From: CAYFMH01 sp964344775
Lineage (GTDB): Bacteria; Patescibacteriota; Gracilibacteria; UBA4473
DNA length: 40,351 nucleotides
Direction of reading: 5' to 3'
NCBI GenBank assembly: GCA_964344775.1
Contig: CAYFOO010000006.1
Span: 1 to 40,351 of the forward strand
Below the pieces are notes generated by a model. It was not told the DNA's origin, searched no databases, and saw nothing but the letters and a program-made list of their open reading frames with translations. The position numbers were made by a program, and so were the translations under genes. Below, one piece after another: positions 15,620 through 23,746 of this stretch (within the stretch, counting starts at the first letter, position 1; every line of letters begins with the position of its first letter).

Positions 15620-17248
15620 ATGGCCACCAATACATCTGGACCAAAAATCGTTTCAGCCATAAACCGTGACTTCGAGGAACGGGAAGCGGTGCAAAATGCA
15701 CGGAAATTTGGTGTGCCGTACATCGATATTGAAAAAAGGGGAATCAATAACATCGACGTACTCAAAACCGTCTCTGAAGCAGATTCTCAAAAAGCCAAAC
15801 TAATTCCCTTTGCGTACAAAGGCGATGATATTGAGTTGGCTGTGGTAGATCCGGAATTACCAGCTGTGAAGACAATTTTACGAGATTTGCAGGATTTGAA
15901 TCCACACATTTACATCTGTTCTCTGAGCGGATTGAAGGCAGTATCGAAGAATTACAAATCTTCTCTTTTGCAGAGGAAAAAGATTGAAACGAAGAAAGAG
16001 TTTGATGAAACACAGCACGAGACCAAGGAACATCGAAACACGGAATTTGCTGATCTAGAAAAAAGAATAGCAAAATTACCGTTGGAAAAAGCTATCAATG
16101 AGATCGAAATTCTAGCCATGCGGTCTCGAGCCTCCGATATCCATTTTCAGCCGTATGAAGATGGGGTAAAGCTCCGATTTCGGATCGATGGGGTATTGCA
16201 CAACGTACTGAAACTAGACCTATCCACAGCAAAAAAAATTATCACCAGAATCAAATACGACAGTGGTATGCAGTCCAATATCACCGATGTACCACAGGAT
16301 GGACGTACGATTTTTATAGCCAACGATCGAAAGATCGATGTACGTATTTCTACACTTCCGACAGAATACCTAGAATCCCTCGCTATGAGAATTTTGGACC
16401 CGAAGAAGGGGATTAAGAGCTTCGAAGAACTCGGATTTTCTGATGCGATTCGCGAAAAAATGGAATTTGCCCTCACACAAACTAATGGGATGATTCTTGT
16501 CACAGGACCGACGGGAAGTGGAAAAACTACAACCCTTTATTCCATGCTTTCTGAGCTAAATTCTGCAGAAAAAAAGATCGTCACCCTTGAAGATCCAATC
16601 GAGTACCACATTGATGGAGTTTCTCAATCTCCGGTAAACGAACAAAAAGATTACAATTTTTCCACTGGGCTGAAGGCCCTGCTTCGTCACGATCCGGATA
16701 TTATTTTGATCGGGGAGATCCGAGAATTTTCTACGGCCAAGCTTGCTTCTGAAGGATCCCTGACAGGACATCTAGTTTTTAGCACTCTGCACACGAACTC
16801 TGCGGTGGGAGCGATCTCCAGATTGAGAAATCTGGGACTTGAAAACTTCAGTATTGCTTCTTCGACCAATGCGGTGTTTGCTCAGCGATTGATCAGAAAA
16901 GCCTGTGATTGTGCCGTAATGAAGCCGATCGTGGATGATCCGAGGTTGCTCGAGACTATCGCTCGGCTCAAAAAAATCATGCCAAAACTGAAGATCCCCG
17001 CAAAAGTGCCGGAAAAAGTAGGTTGTGAGAAATGTTATCATACGGGATATGCCGGAAGATTGGCAATTTGTGAATCATTTCTCATGTCTGAAGATCTCAA
17101 AAAAATGATCCTGGCAAATGCACCAGACATTGAGATAGTAAAATTTTTGAAAGAAAAAACAGACTTTACTTCGCTCTTCGAGGACGGAATTCTGAAAGTG
17201 ATGGAAGGGCAAACAACCCTCGAAGAGATCTATCGAGTGGTGGGGTAG
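15620..17248 (+). CDS. type II secretion/type IV pilus assembly ATPase (GspE/PilB family)
   Basis: This 542-residue hexameric-ATPase-family protein would power pilus or pseudopilus assembly. The start is set at MATNTSGPK because the promoter -10 box lies inside the longer GTG frame. It has an N-terminal MshEN-like region (about 15-110), Walker A GPTGSGKTTTLYS at about 296, the Asp box, Walker B PDIILIGEIRE at about 359, and the His box STLHTNSAVGAI. Four cysteines form the GspE-type zinc site (CDC about 428, CEKC about 468). No other pilus genes lie in the window. Confidence 0.92.
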   Translation: MATNTSGPKIVSAINRDFEEREAVQNARKFGVPYIDIEKRGINNIDVLKTVSEADSQKAKLIPFAYKGDDIELAVVDPELPAVKTILRDLQDLNPHIYICSLSGLKAVSKNYKSSLLQRKKIETKKEFDETQHETKEHRNTEFADLEKRIAKLPLEKAINEIEILAMRSRASDIHFQPYEDGVKLRFRIDGVLHNVLKLDLSTAKKIITRIKYDSGMQSNITDVPQDGRTIFIANDRKIDVRISTLPTEYLESLAMRILDPKKGIKSFEELGFSDAIREKMEFALTQTNGMILVTGPTGSGKTTTLYSMLSELNSAEKKIVTLEDPIEYHIDGVSQSPVNEQKDYNFSTGLKALLRHDPDIILIGEIREFSTAKLASEGSLTGHLVFSTLHTNSAVGAISRLRNLGLENFSIASSTNAVFAQRLIRKACDCAVMKPIVDDPRLLETIARLKKIMPKLKIPAKVPEKVGCEKCYHTGYAGRLAICESFLMSEDLKKMILANAPDIEIVKFLKEKTDFTSLFEDGILKVMEGQTTLEEIYRVVG

Positions 17249-17268
17249 ATCGATTATTAGTTTTCAAA

Positions 17269-17733
17269 TTAATGCAGACTTTCTTTTGTGGTCCTTTCCA
17301 CCCTTCTTTTGAATTTTCCTGCATCGCATCCAACTTTATCAACCAACTCAAGACCTTGTTGTTCTTGTTTTAATCTTACAATAAATTTTTTTAAATAATC
17401 CTCTGCTATACGCATTTTTTCGTTTCCGGACATTTCTGTTTTTACTTTTTCGCCATTATACATTGCTTTGGCTTCCTCAATTTCTTTGCGACCTTCTATC
17501 CACATATACATTATATTTGCAAAAGACATTTCATTTCCCTCATCATCACAATAAAATTTTTCTCTTCTTGTTTTTTTGTACCTCTCCATTGAGGAGAAGG
17601 CGTTTATAAAAAATTTAAGCCCTCTTTCGTCTAAAAATACAGCTCCTTCTTCACCAACATATGCCATTATGTTTCCAAATAACACTTCAGCCCTTGCTTC
17701 GACTGCTTGAGGGGATTCAGTTTCTAAGCTCAT
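17269..17733 (-). CDS. protein of unknown function (154 aa)
   Basis: This protein is soluble, mostly helical, and begins MSLETESPQAVEARAEVLFGNIMAYVGEEG. Its middle contains a motif-like FYCDDEGNEMSFANIMYMW, and its C-terminal half is basic and coiled-coil-like. A plausible promoter lies upstream at 17762-17789. It is convergent with the ATPase gene (20-bp gap). No family is recognised. Confidence 0.7.
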   Translation of the reverse strand: MSLETESPQAVEARAEVLFGNIMAYVGEEGAVFLDERGLKFFINAFSSMERYKKTRREKFYCDDEGNEMSFANIMYMWIEGRKEIEEAKAMYNGEKVKTEMSGNEKMRIAEDYLKKFIVRLKQEQQGLELVDKVGCDAGKFKRRVERTTKESLH

Positions 17734-17761
17734 TTTTCAAACATTAATTAAGGATATTTTA

Positions 17762-17789
17762 TATATACCTATTTTAATAAAAAAGTCAA
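17762..17789 (-). promoter_or_regulatory. promoter for the 154-aa orphan gene
   Basis: On the minus strand TTGACT (17784-17789) and TATATA (17762-17767) are 16 bp apart, about 29 bp upstream of the ATG. Confidence 0.5.
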
Positions 17790-17827
17790 GCCTTTTTCGT
17801 CCTTTTTATGAAAAAGTAAAATTACTA

Positions 17828-17855
17828 TTGACAATTTTATTTTTTTAAATATAAG
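17828..17855 (+). promoter_or_regulatory. promoter for the CAP-domain gene
   Basis: TTGACA and TATAAG are 16 bp apart. This implies a leader of roughly 75 nt before the ATG at 17939, ending in TAACCCCCTAAACC, a sequence also seen just before ftsZ. Confidence 0.6.
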
Positions 17856-17938
17856 AAATTGGAATCAAAATAAATCCAAAAACAATCATTTCTTCTAAAT
17901 CTGAAATGGTGGTGTTTATTTATCTAACCCCCTAAACC

Positions 17939-18910
17939 ATGAAAAAATTTCAAAAATTCTTCGACAGACCAATTGTCGTACTACTCGTTCTTAGTTTGTT
18001 TCTCGGGAGTATTATTCTTCTTCCAATTCAAACAAGAGCTTTTTATTTACCGAGCTTCAGCTTTGGTGTTGGACTCCCTGGATTTACTTCTGATGGGATG
18101 CCGCTTGGGCTCAAAGAAGTAGAATCTATTATTCCCGTTTCAAAAAAATCTTTTTCATTTCCCAATCAGAATCTGGATCCTTTTTCAAAGGATTTTAACC
18201 CGTTGGGAGATGATTTTTTTACCAAACTAGACCAAGAGATTAACCGAGCGATTGAAACAGAAAAAAAACAACATTTTGAGAATCATGAATCAGATTTTTC
18301 TCACGGAAAGCATGATTTCCAGTTTTCTCATGATAAAAAAGGTAATTTTGATCATTCTTTTGAAAAATTTCATGATTTTCAGTCACCAGCATTTAATTTT
18401 GATTTTTCGCATCAACGACATCGATTTACTCCTCAAAATCCGGAAGTACACCCAGAACCACCAGTACAAGATGAATCTCCTCAGAAAAACGAAAATCACG
18501 ACGAAAAAACATCTTCTGAAGCAGAAAAACTAAAAAATGAGGTGGTAGCTCAAACAAACCAAATTCGTCGGCAAAATGGATTGAATACACTTACGGTAGA
18601 TTCACTTCTTACTCGTGCAGCTCAGAGGCATGCGGAGGATATGGCAAAAAACAACTATTTTTCTCATACTTCTCAAGATGGTCGAGCACCAGCAGATCGA
18701 ATTCGCAATGCGGGATACCAATCCACCTGCAGTGCCGAAAACATTGCCTACGGCCAAAAAACTCCAGAGATCGTGATGCAGGACTGGATAAATTCTGAAG
18801 GGCACCGAAAAAACATCCTTTGGGAACCGATAAAAGAGATTGGTGTTGGAGTAGCTTCTGATGAAGAAGGACGAATTTATTGGGTGCAAAACTTTGGGTG
18901 TGGAAAGTAA
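17939..18910 (+). CDS. secreted CAP/SCP-domain protein with a His/Phe-rich linker
   Basis: This 323-residue protein has an N-terminal signal or anchor (PIVVLLVLSLFLGSIILLPIQTRA). Its linker, about 95-165, is unusually rich in H, F, D and K with recurring DFSHxxHDF/FDHSFEKFHDF units. A P/E-rich stretch follows, then a CAP domain (about 180-323). CAP hallmarks are RHAEDMAKNNYFSHTS, AENIAYG and WINSEGHRKNIL, which contribute the His and Glu residues of the CAP cavity, plus the closing strand YWVQNFG. Bacterial CAP proteins are extracellular with poorly known functions. The linker could bind metal (inference). Confidence 0.87.
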   Translation: MKKFQKFFDRPIVVLLVLSLFLGSIILLPIQTRAFYLPSFSFGVGLPGFTSDGMPLGLKEVESIIPVSKKSFSFPNQNLDPFSKDFNPLGDDFFTKLDQEINRAIETEKKQHFENHESDFSHGKHDFQFSHDKKGNFDHSFEKFHDFQSPAFNFDFSHQRHRFTPQNPEVHPEPPVQDESPQKNENHDEKTSSEAEKLKNEVVAQTNQIRRQNGLNTLTVDSLLTRAAQRHAEDMAKNNYFSHTSQDGRAPADRIRNAGYQSTCSAENIAYGQKTPEIVMQDWINSEGHRKNILWEPIKEIGVGVASDEEGRIYWVQNFGCGK

Positions 18911-18995
18911 CCGAAGGGAGAAGGTAGAAGTTAGAATTATGAAGGAAAATTAGATTTTCTCTTGATTCGTAGTTCGTAATTCATAATTCTACAGA
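18911..18995. repeat. CAP gene-aroA spacer of inverted words
   Basis: GAAGGTAGAAGTTAGAATTATGAA words are followed by TTCGTAGTTCGTAATTCATAATTC, partly complementary. It is the same architecture as other spacers in the window. Confidence 0.55.
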
Positions 18996-18999
18996 CGTA

Positions 19000-20736
19000 A
19001 TGAAAAAAGTGTTTGTCCCTGGGTCCAAATCTGCTTCCAATCGAGCGTTGGTCCTGGCAGCGATTTCTGATGAACCAACCATTCTTCGAAATGTGCTTGA
19101 GGCGGATGATATTCGATTTCTTCGGTCCGCTTTGATGAACTTTGGGGTAAAATTTGAGAACCTGGGAAACAATGACTGGAAAGTAATATCTCCAAAAACC
19201 TTGGAAGGGAGTAATTCAGATAATTTTATCGGAAATGGGGGGACACCGGCTCGATTTCTCGTGGCTTTGTCACTTATCATGCAGGGAAATTATACCTTGC
19301 GAGGGGTAGATCGGATGCATGAGCGGCCGTTTAGTGATCTTTTTGAAGCAATTGCTGAGATGAGAGTGGGGATTGAGTATTTGGGGGAGGAGGGATTTTT
19401 GCCAGCAGGATTTAACAACGAGCGGCAAACAACTAGCAACGAACAATCAAAATTGAGTTTGTCAGGACGTGTGTCATCCCAATTTCTCAGTGGATTGTTG
19501 CTTGTGGCTCCAAAGTTAGAAAATGGACTGGAAATTGAGATTGTAGATGAAATTCCATCACGGCCGTACGTGGAGATGACTGTTGAAATGCTAAAGATTT
19601 GGGGAGTGAAAGTGGATGTTTCAGACGATTTCAAACATTTCAAAGTATCCCCAGGGATCAAATCTCCGGGGGAATTTCAAGTGCCGGGAGATTGTAGTTC
19701 TGCGAGTTATCCGATCGCGTTCTCGATTCTTTCACACACTCCTATTTCTATCGAAAATTATGGAGCTCGCACGATGCAGGGTGATGAAAAATTCCTTGAA
19801 ATCGCCGAAAAAACTGGTGCAAAAGTGAACCGAGCAGAGGAGAGAGTAGAAATCATCCCTCCGGAAGAAATTAAACCACTTGGGAATGTAGATTTTGGTA
19901 CCATGCCGGATGTTTCGATGACGGGGATGATTTTGGCGGCTTTTTCAGAAGGAAGCTCTCACTTCGTCGGTCTAGAAAGTCTGCGAGTGAAAGAATGTGA
20001 TCGAATTGCAGCAATGGAGAGTGGCTTAATTTCTCTTGGGATTGGAATTGAAGTGACAGGAGATGATGTTGTAATTAAGCCAAATTCAAAGTTCAAAATT
20101 CAAAATTCAAAAATAAGGATTGATTCTCACGAAGATCATCGAATTGCCATGGTATTTGGAGTGATTCGGGCCGCTTTTGATTTAGATTTTAAAATTAGTG
20201 ATCCGAACTGTGTAGCGAAATCTTGGCCGGATTTTTGGGTAGAATTGGCAGATTGGAGTGGGGGACTTAGAAAAGTTGCAGGAGTAATTTTGAGTCGGTA
20301 CCCAAAATCCCTCAGTCCCGACGGAGTCGGGACAGCTCCCTTCAATAAAGGGAGCGAAAATGGAAAGGAATATTTAATCGTTAAAAAACCGAGAAAAGAG
20401 CATGCGTGGCAGTTTCCACAGGGAGGTGTGGACGAGGGAGAAACCCAGATTCAAGCAGCAGAGAGAGAAGTACGAGAAGAGTGTGGGGCAGATCTGCAGT
20501 TTAAATTTATAAATAAAGAACCGGTAGGGGAGTACAAATACCTCTTTCCGGCAGATTTCAAACGGCACGAACCGGGGATTGTAGGGGCAAGAGTTTCTTT
20601 TTTCCAGGCCAAATATGAGGGAGGGGAAGTGGAAGTGGATGAAAAAGAGATTGTGGAGTACAAATGGACAACTAAAGATGAGCTTCAAGAGTATTTTGAA
20701 GAGGAATATTGGGAGGCGGTGAAGGAAATGATGTAA
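19000..20736 (+). CDS. aroA: fusion: EPSP synthase (AroA) plus Nudix hydrolase
   Basis: Residues 1 to about 415 are 3-phosphoshikimate 1-carboxyvinyltransferase (shikimate pathway). Motifs are VPGSKSASNRALVLAA, GNGGTPARFLVAL, VPGDCSSASYPIAF, LRVKECDRIAAME, EDHRIAMVFG and CVAKSWPDFWVEL. Residues from about 425 to 578 form a Nudix domain with a full Nudix box, GGVDEGETQIQAAEREVREECG (about 474-495). The join is in frame with no internal stop. Three inserts look repeat-derived: NNERQTTSNEQSK (19412-19452), NSKFKIQNSK (20081-20113), and KSLSPDGVGTAPFNKGSE (20300-20356) from a double palindrome inside the Nudix domain. Whether both activities are retained or the protein is processed is unknown. 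Confidence 0.92.
   Translation: MKKVFVPGSKSASNRALVLAAISDEPTILRNVLEADDIRFLRSALMNFGVKFENLGNNDWKVISPKTLEGSNSDNFIGNGGTPARFLVALSLIMQGNYTLRGVDRMHERPFSDLFEAIAEMRVGIEYLGEEGFLPAGFNNERQTTSNEQSKLSLSGRVSSQFLSGLLLVAPKLENGLEIEIVDEIPSRPYVEMTVEMLKIWGVKVDVSDDFKHFKVSPGIKSPGEFQVPGDCSSASYPIAFSILSHTPISIENYGARTMQGDEKFLEIAEKTGAKVNRAEERVEIIPPEEIKPLGNVDFGTMPDVSMTGMILAAFSEGSSHFVGLESLRVKECDRIAAMESGLISLGIGIEVTGDDVVIKPNSKFKIQNSKIRIDSHEDHRIAMVFGVIRAAFDLDFKISDPNCVAKSWPDFWVELADWSGGLRKVAGVILSRYPKSLSPDGVGTAPFNKGSENGKEYLIVKKPRKEHAWQFPQGGVDEGETQIQAAEREVREECGADLQFKFINKEPVGEYKYLFPADFKRHEPGIVGARVSFFQAKYEGGEVEVDEKEIVEYKWTTKDELQEYFEEEYWEAVKEMM
20296..20361. repeat. double palindromic repeat inside the coding sequence of the Nudix domain
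   Basis: Two perfect 8-bp stems lie side by side: GTCCCGAC (20315-20322) with GTCGGGAC (20326-20333), and GCTCCCTT (20335-20342) with AAGGGAGC (20348-20355). The form CCCTCAGTCCCGAC...GGGACAGCTCCC resembles a widespread intergenic palindrome, yet here it is translated in frame. Confidence 0.85.
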
Positions 20737-20737
20737 A

Positions 20738-20818
20738 AAGGTTGTAGGTTGTAAGAGTTGTAAGTTGTAGGGGGATTATTATTAAATCCCTACAACCTAT
20801 CACCTCCTACCTACAACT
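20738..20818. repeat. GTTGTAGGTTGTAAG inverted word array, likely bidirectional terminator
   Basis: GTTGTAGGTTGTAAGAGTTG words (20741-20771) are complementary to CCTACAACCTATCACC and CTACCTACAAC (20790-20817). The array lies between the convergent aroA-nudix and methyltransferase genes, and its last bases form the end of the methyltransferase gene. Confidence 0.65.
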
Positions 20819-21341
20819 ATTTTATATACACGTAGATCCACGATTGCCCCTCTCGAATCTTTTCTTTTTCTTTGCACTTTTTCATGGGGAAAGCATTGGA
20901 AATTACTTTTGTCCCTTTTTTGAGCTCAGGCCATTTCTCTTGAAAAAATCGCTCCATCAACTTCGGAAAAAGGTAGCAAAAAATGACATCCGCATCGGAC
21001 AAATCCGTATGGAAAAAGTTTTCACAGCGAAATTCTGCTTTTTTTTTGTGGATTTTATTTCTCAATTTTCCAAGCCAAATAAGCGACCGAAGCCTCTCAA
21101 TCCCAGTACATTTCGCCCCTTTTTTTGCCGCAAAAAGCAAAATCCGGCCATCTCCACAACCCAAATCATACACCTTTTGTCCCTTCTTGAGCTTTGCCAC
21201 TTCGACCATCCTTTTGGCCACATTTGTCCTGCTTCGTACAAATGGAACACCGAGAATAAAAGCCCCGATGGTGTTGTAGCAAAATATGATAATCGCGAGG
21301 AAAACCAAACCAAAAATTACCCAAAGAAAAATTGATTCCAT
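20817..21341 (-). CDS. membrane-anchored class I SAM-dependent methyltransferase
   Basis: The 174-residue protein starts with a transmembrane segment (IFLWVIFGLVFLAIIIFCY, about 4-22). A class I methyltransferase fold follows, with the SAM-binding motif KVYDLGCGDGRILLFAAKKGAKCTGIE (about 55-81) and a motif IV-like DADVIFCYLFPK. It resembles short type-12/DOT1-like methyltransferases common in CPR genomes. The substrate cannot be told. It is divergent from secD and convergent with aroA-nudix. Confidence 0.82.
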   Translation of the reverse strand: MESIFLWVIFGLVFLAIIIFCYNTIGAFILGVPFVRSRTNVAKRMVEVAKLKKGQKVYDLGCGDGRILLFAAKKGAKCTGIERLRSLIWLGKLRNKIHKKKAEFRCENFFHTDLSDADVIFCYLFPKLMERFFQEKWPELKKGTKVISNAFPMKKCKEKEKIREGQSWIYVYIK

Positions 21342-21369
21342 CTTTTACATTATAATGAATTTTAATTTT

Positions 21370-21397
21370 TTGACCTCTTTTATTTTTTTTCTACAAT
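21370..21397 (+). promoter_or_regulatory. promoter for secD
   Basis: TTGACC and TACAAT are 16 bp apart, ending 34 bp before the secD ATG. Confidence 0.55.
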
Positions 21398-21431
21398 CTG
21401 GCGGTAAATTTGTTCTAAATTACTCAAAAGT

Positions 21432-23633
21432 ATGAAAAAAAAGATCATCAATCGTTTCCTTTTTGTGGTAGGAATCGCCCTTTTGGCCGGTGCAATTGCT
21501 AGTCCACCACAGTTTTTTGCCTCTATTTTGGGCGAAGAAAATGCTTTCGTTCAAAAAATGCAAAGTCTGAAAATCACCCTGGGACTAGATCTGGCCGGAG
21601 GGACCGAATTGGACTACAAAATCGATCTGAGTGATGCGATTGCTCAAAACTCTGACGAGGATCCACTCAATGATGTAAATGTAGATATTATTGCTGAATC
21701 TGTGAGAGACGCTCTCGAAGCTCGGGTAAATCCAGCCGGAGTAGGGGAGGTATTGGTCAAAAGATCACAAGTAAACGAAGAAGAACATATTTTGATCCAG
21801 CTGCCGCCATCCTCAAACGTAGAAAAAGCCAAAAGAGATGCGGAAAAAGATAATCGATTGGAATTCTACGAAGAAGATCCAGGACTTGAGAAAAAAGCCC
21901 GAGTAAAAATTGCTGCAGAATTAACCCAGACAAATGCATACAATTGGGGGACAAAAGTAGATGTACTGACACAAGATGACGATGTTTTCCATGAGGAAGT
22001 AGATTATCTTTTTAAAGATCAATTTCAGGACGTAGCTTTGGCAGAAAAACTATTGGCAGCGAATCAAGGTGATATTCTTCAAGAAATTATAGAAACACAG
22101 ACCGAAGTAAAGTATGAAATGAGCGAGGATGGAAACGTGGAAATTACTAGTTTCCCAAGGCAAGTACTCGCTATCGCCCATTTAACCGGAAAAAGAGAAC
22201 AGGGCCGAGAAAAAGAAATGCCAAAGGCAGCTAGGGCTCGTCACATTCTTTTCGGATACGAAGGAGCTACGCGTGCAGCAGAAGATCTTCCGTACAAAAC
22301 AAGAGAGGATGCCAAAGCCAAGGCTGAAGAAACATTAGCAAAAATCAAAGCTGGAGAAGACTTCGAAACACTAGCAAAAGAGCTTTCCACCGGTCCTTCT
22401 GCAGACAAAGGAGGGGATCTGGGAGAATTTAATCCAGGATCCATGGTACCGCCATTTGATATGGCGGTGTTTGGAAAAGAAGCGGTTGAGAATGAGGAAG
22501 GAGAAGAAACCCCGGCGATCCCAGCAGCGGAAATTGGGCTTTATCCTGAATTGGTGGAAACAGATTTTGGATTCCACATTATCGAAGTACTTGAGCAAAA
22601 AGAAGCCTACACCGAAAAATATATCGATACACAGGTAAAATATGAACTGATTGCCTGGGACAAGAGCAATCTCGTTTGGCTTCCAACGGAACTCGGTGGA
22701 GCACAACTAGAAAATGCTACGGTGGGGTATGACCAAGTGGGACAGCCCCTCGTAAATCTGCTTTTTGATGCGGAAGGGGGCGACCTTTTCGCAGAACTCA
22801 CCGGTCGAGTAGCCGCCAAAAAATCACAATGTGAGTCGGGTGTTTGTCGATTGGGAATCAAAGTGGGAGGAAACTGGATTACTACTCCGACGGTTCGAGA
22901 ACAGATTTTTGGACGGCAATCACAGATTACTGGAAATTTCACATTTCAATCTGCTCATCAGTTGGCTAATGATCTCAATCTCGGTGCCATCGATGCCCCA
23001 GTGATCCTCAGCGGACAAACAACCATTCAACCAGCTCTTGGAGCGGAACAATTATCAAAAAGTCTAAAGGCAGGTGCTTGTGGACTTCTCGCTACGATGC
23101 TCTTCATGATGTTGGGATATCGTTTTGCAGGTCTCATTGCTTCCGTGGCACTTCTACTCTACATCTCCGTTTTTATCACTATTTTAAAAATCTGGCCGGA
23201 AAGTTTTGGCGGACCGATCGTTTTGACTTTGGCAGGGATGGCCGGAATAGCCTTGTCGGTTGGATTGGCGGTGGATGGAAATATTCTCATCTTTGAACGA
23301 ATGAAAGAAGAATATGTAAAAAGAAAGGATCTCGGACAAGCAGTAGATCTCGGATTCGAACGAGCCTGGACCGCGATCAAAGATTCCAATCTGACCACTT
23401 TGCTCACCTGTATCATCCTCTTCAGTCTGGGAAGTTCTATCGTGAAGGGATTTGCGATCACGTTGATCGTGGGAACGATGCTCTCCATGTTTACGGCCAT
23501 CACGATTTCACGAAATCTGCTTCGCTTTGCTCTGCTTTTTAATCCCCTCCAGAAGCCTTGGCTTTTTGGAATCTCTGGAAAATACGTCGAAAAAACAACT
23601 AAAAAATTAGGGGGAAAGATAAGGAAAAGATAA
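21432..23633 (+). CDS. secD: protein translocase subunit SecD with an inserted parvulin (PpiC) domain
   Basis: SecD with SecF uses the proton gradient to help pull exported proteins out of SecYEG. SecD features are TM1 (about 7-28), LGLDLAGGTELDYKID, a P1 region split in two, VILSGQTTIQPALGAEQLSKSLKAG before the five C-terminal helices, and the conserved VDGNILIFERMKEE. The unusual part is about 145-400 in the P1 region. A helical stretch is followed at about 268-392 by a complete rotamase domain: ARARHILFGY, EDFETLAKELSTGPSADKGGDLGEFNPGSMVPPFDMAVF, and TDFGFHIIEVLEQKE. This is the PpiC/PrsA-type parvulin pattern. The protein is 733 residues, far longer than the usual size without insert. A cysteine pair (CESGVC) lies at 467-472. 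secF follows after 113 bp. Confidence 0.95.
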   Translation: MKKKIINRFLFVVGIALLAGAIASPPQFFASILGEENAFVQKMQSLKITLGLDLAGGTELDYKIDLSDAIAQNSDEDPLNDVNVDIIAESVRDALEARVNPAGVGEVLVKRSQVNEEEHILIQLPPSSNVEKAKRDAEKDNRLEFYEEDPGLEKKARVKIAAELTQTNAYNWGTKVDVLTQDDDVFHEEVDYLFKDQFQDVALAEKLLAANQGDILQEIIETQTEVKYEMSEDGNVEITSFPRQVLAIAHLTGKREQGREKEMPKAARARHILFGYEGATRAAEDLPYKTREDAKAKAEETLAKIKAGEDFETLAKELSTGPSADKGGDLGEFNPGSMVPPFDMAVFGKEAVENEEGEETPAIPAAEIGLYPELVETDFGFHIIEVLEQKEAYTEKYIDTQVKYELIAWDKSNLVWLPTELGGAQLENATVGYDQVGQPLVNLLFDAEGGDLFAELTGRVAAKKSQCESGVCRLGIKVGGNWITTPTVREQIFGRQSQITGNFTFQSAHQLANDLNLGAIDAPVILSGQTTIQPALGAEQLSKSLKAGACGLLATMLFMMLGYRFAGLIASVALLLYISVFITILKIWPESFGGPIVLTLAGMAGIALSVGLAVDGNILIFERMKEEYVKRKDLGQAVDLGFERAWTAIKDSNLTTLLTCIILFSLGSSIVKGFAITLIVGTMLSMFTAITISRNLLRFALLFNPLQKPWLFGISGKYVEKTTKKLGGKIRKR

Positions 23634-23637
23634 TAAA

Positions 23638-23745
23638 ATGCAGAAACACAGATTTGATCGCAGATGACACAGATTCCACTGATTAAAATTCAAAATTCTA
23701 ATTAAAAACTAAGCTCTAAGTTCTAATAACTAATAACTAAATTAA
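23638..23745. repeat. secD-secF spacer: CAGATGACACAGAT repeat plus word array
   Basis: GATCGCAGATGACACAGATT (23654-23673) belongs to a repeat type familiar from intergenic regions of many bacteria. It is followed by AACTAAGCTCTAAGTTC words like those around rnpA. No gene is visible. Confidence 0.6.
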
Positions 23746-23746
23746 A

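Noticed and set aside
14985..15620. Replication origin near rpmH
   Set aside because: rpmH-rnpA-yidC is often near the origin, but dnaA is absent and no cluster of DnaA boxes is visible.
20400..20736. Nudix domain as a separate gene
   Set aside because: The frame is continuous from AroA with no stop and no plausible internal start between the two domains.
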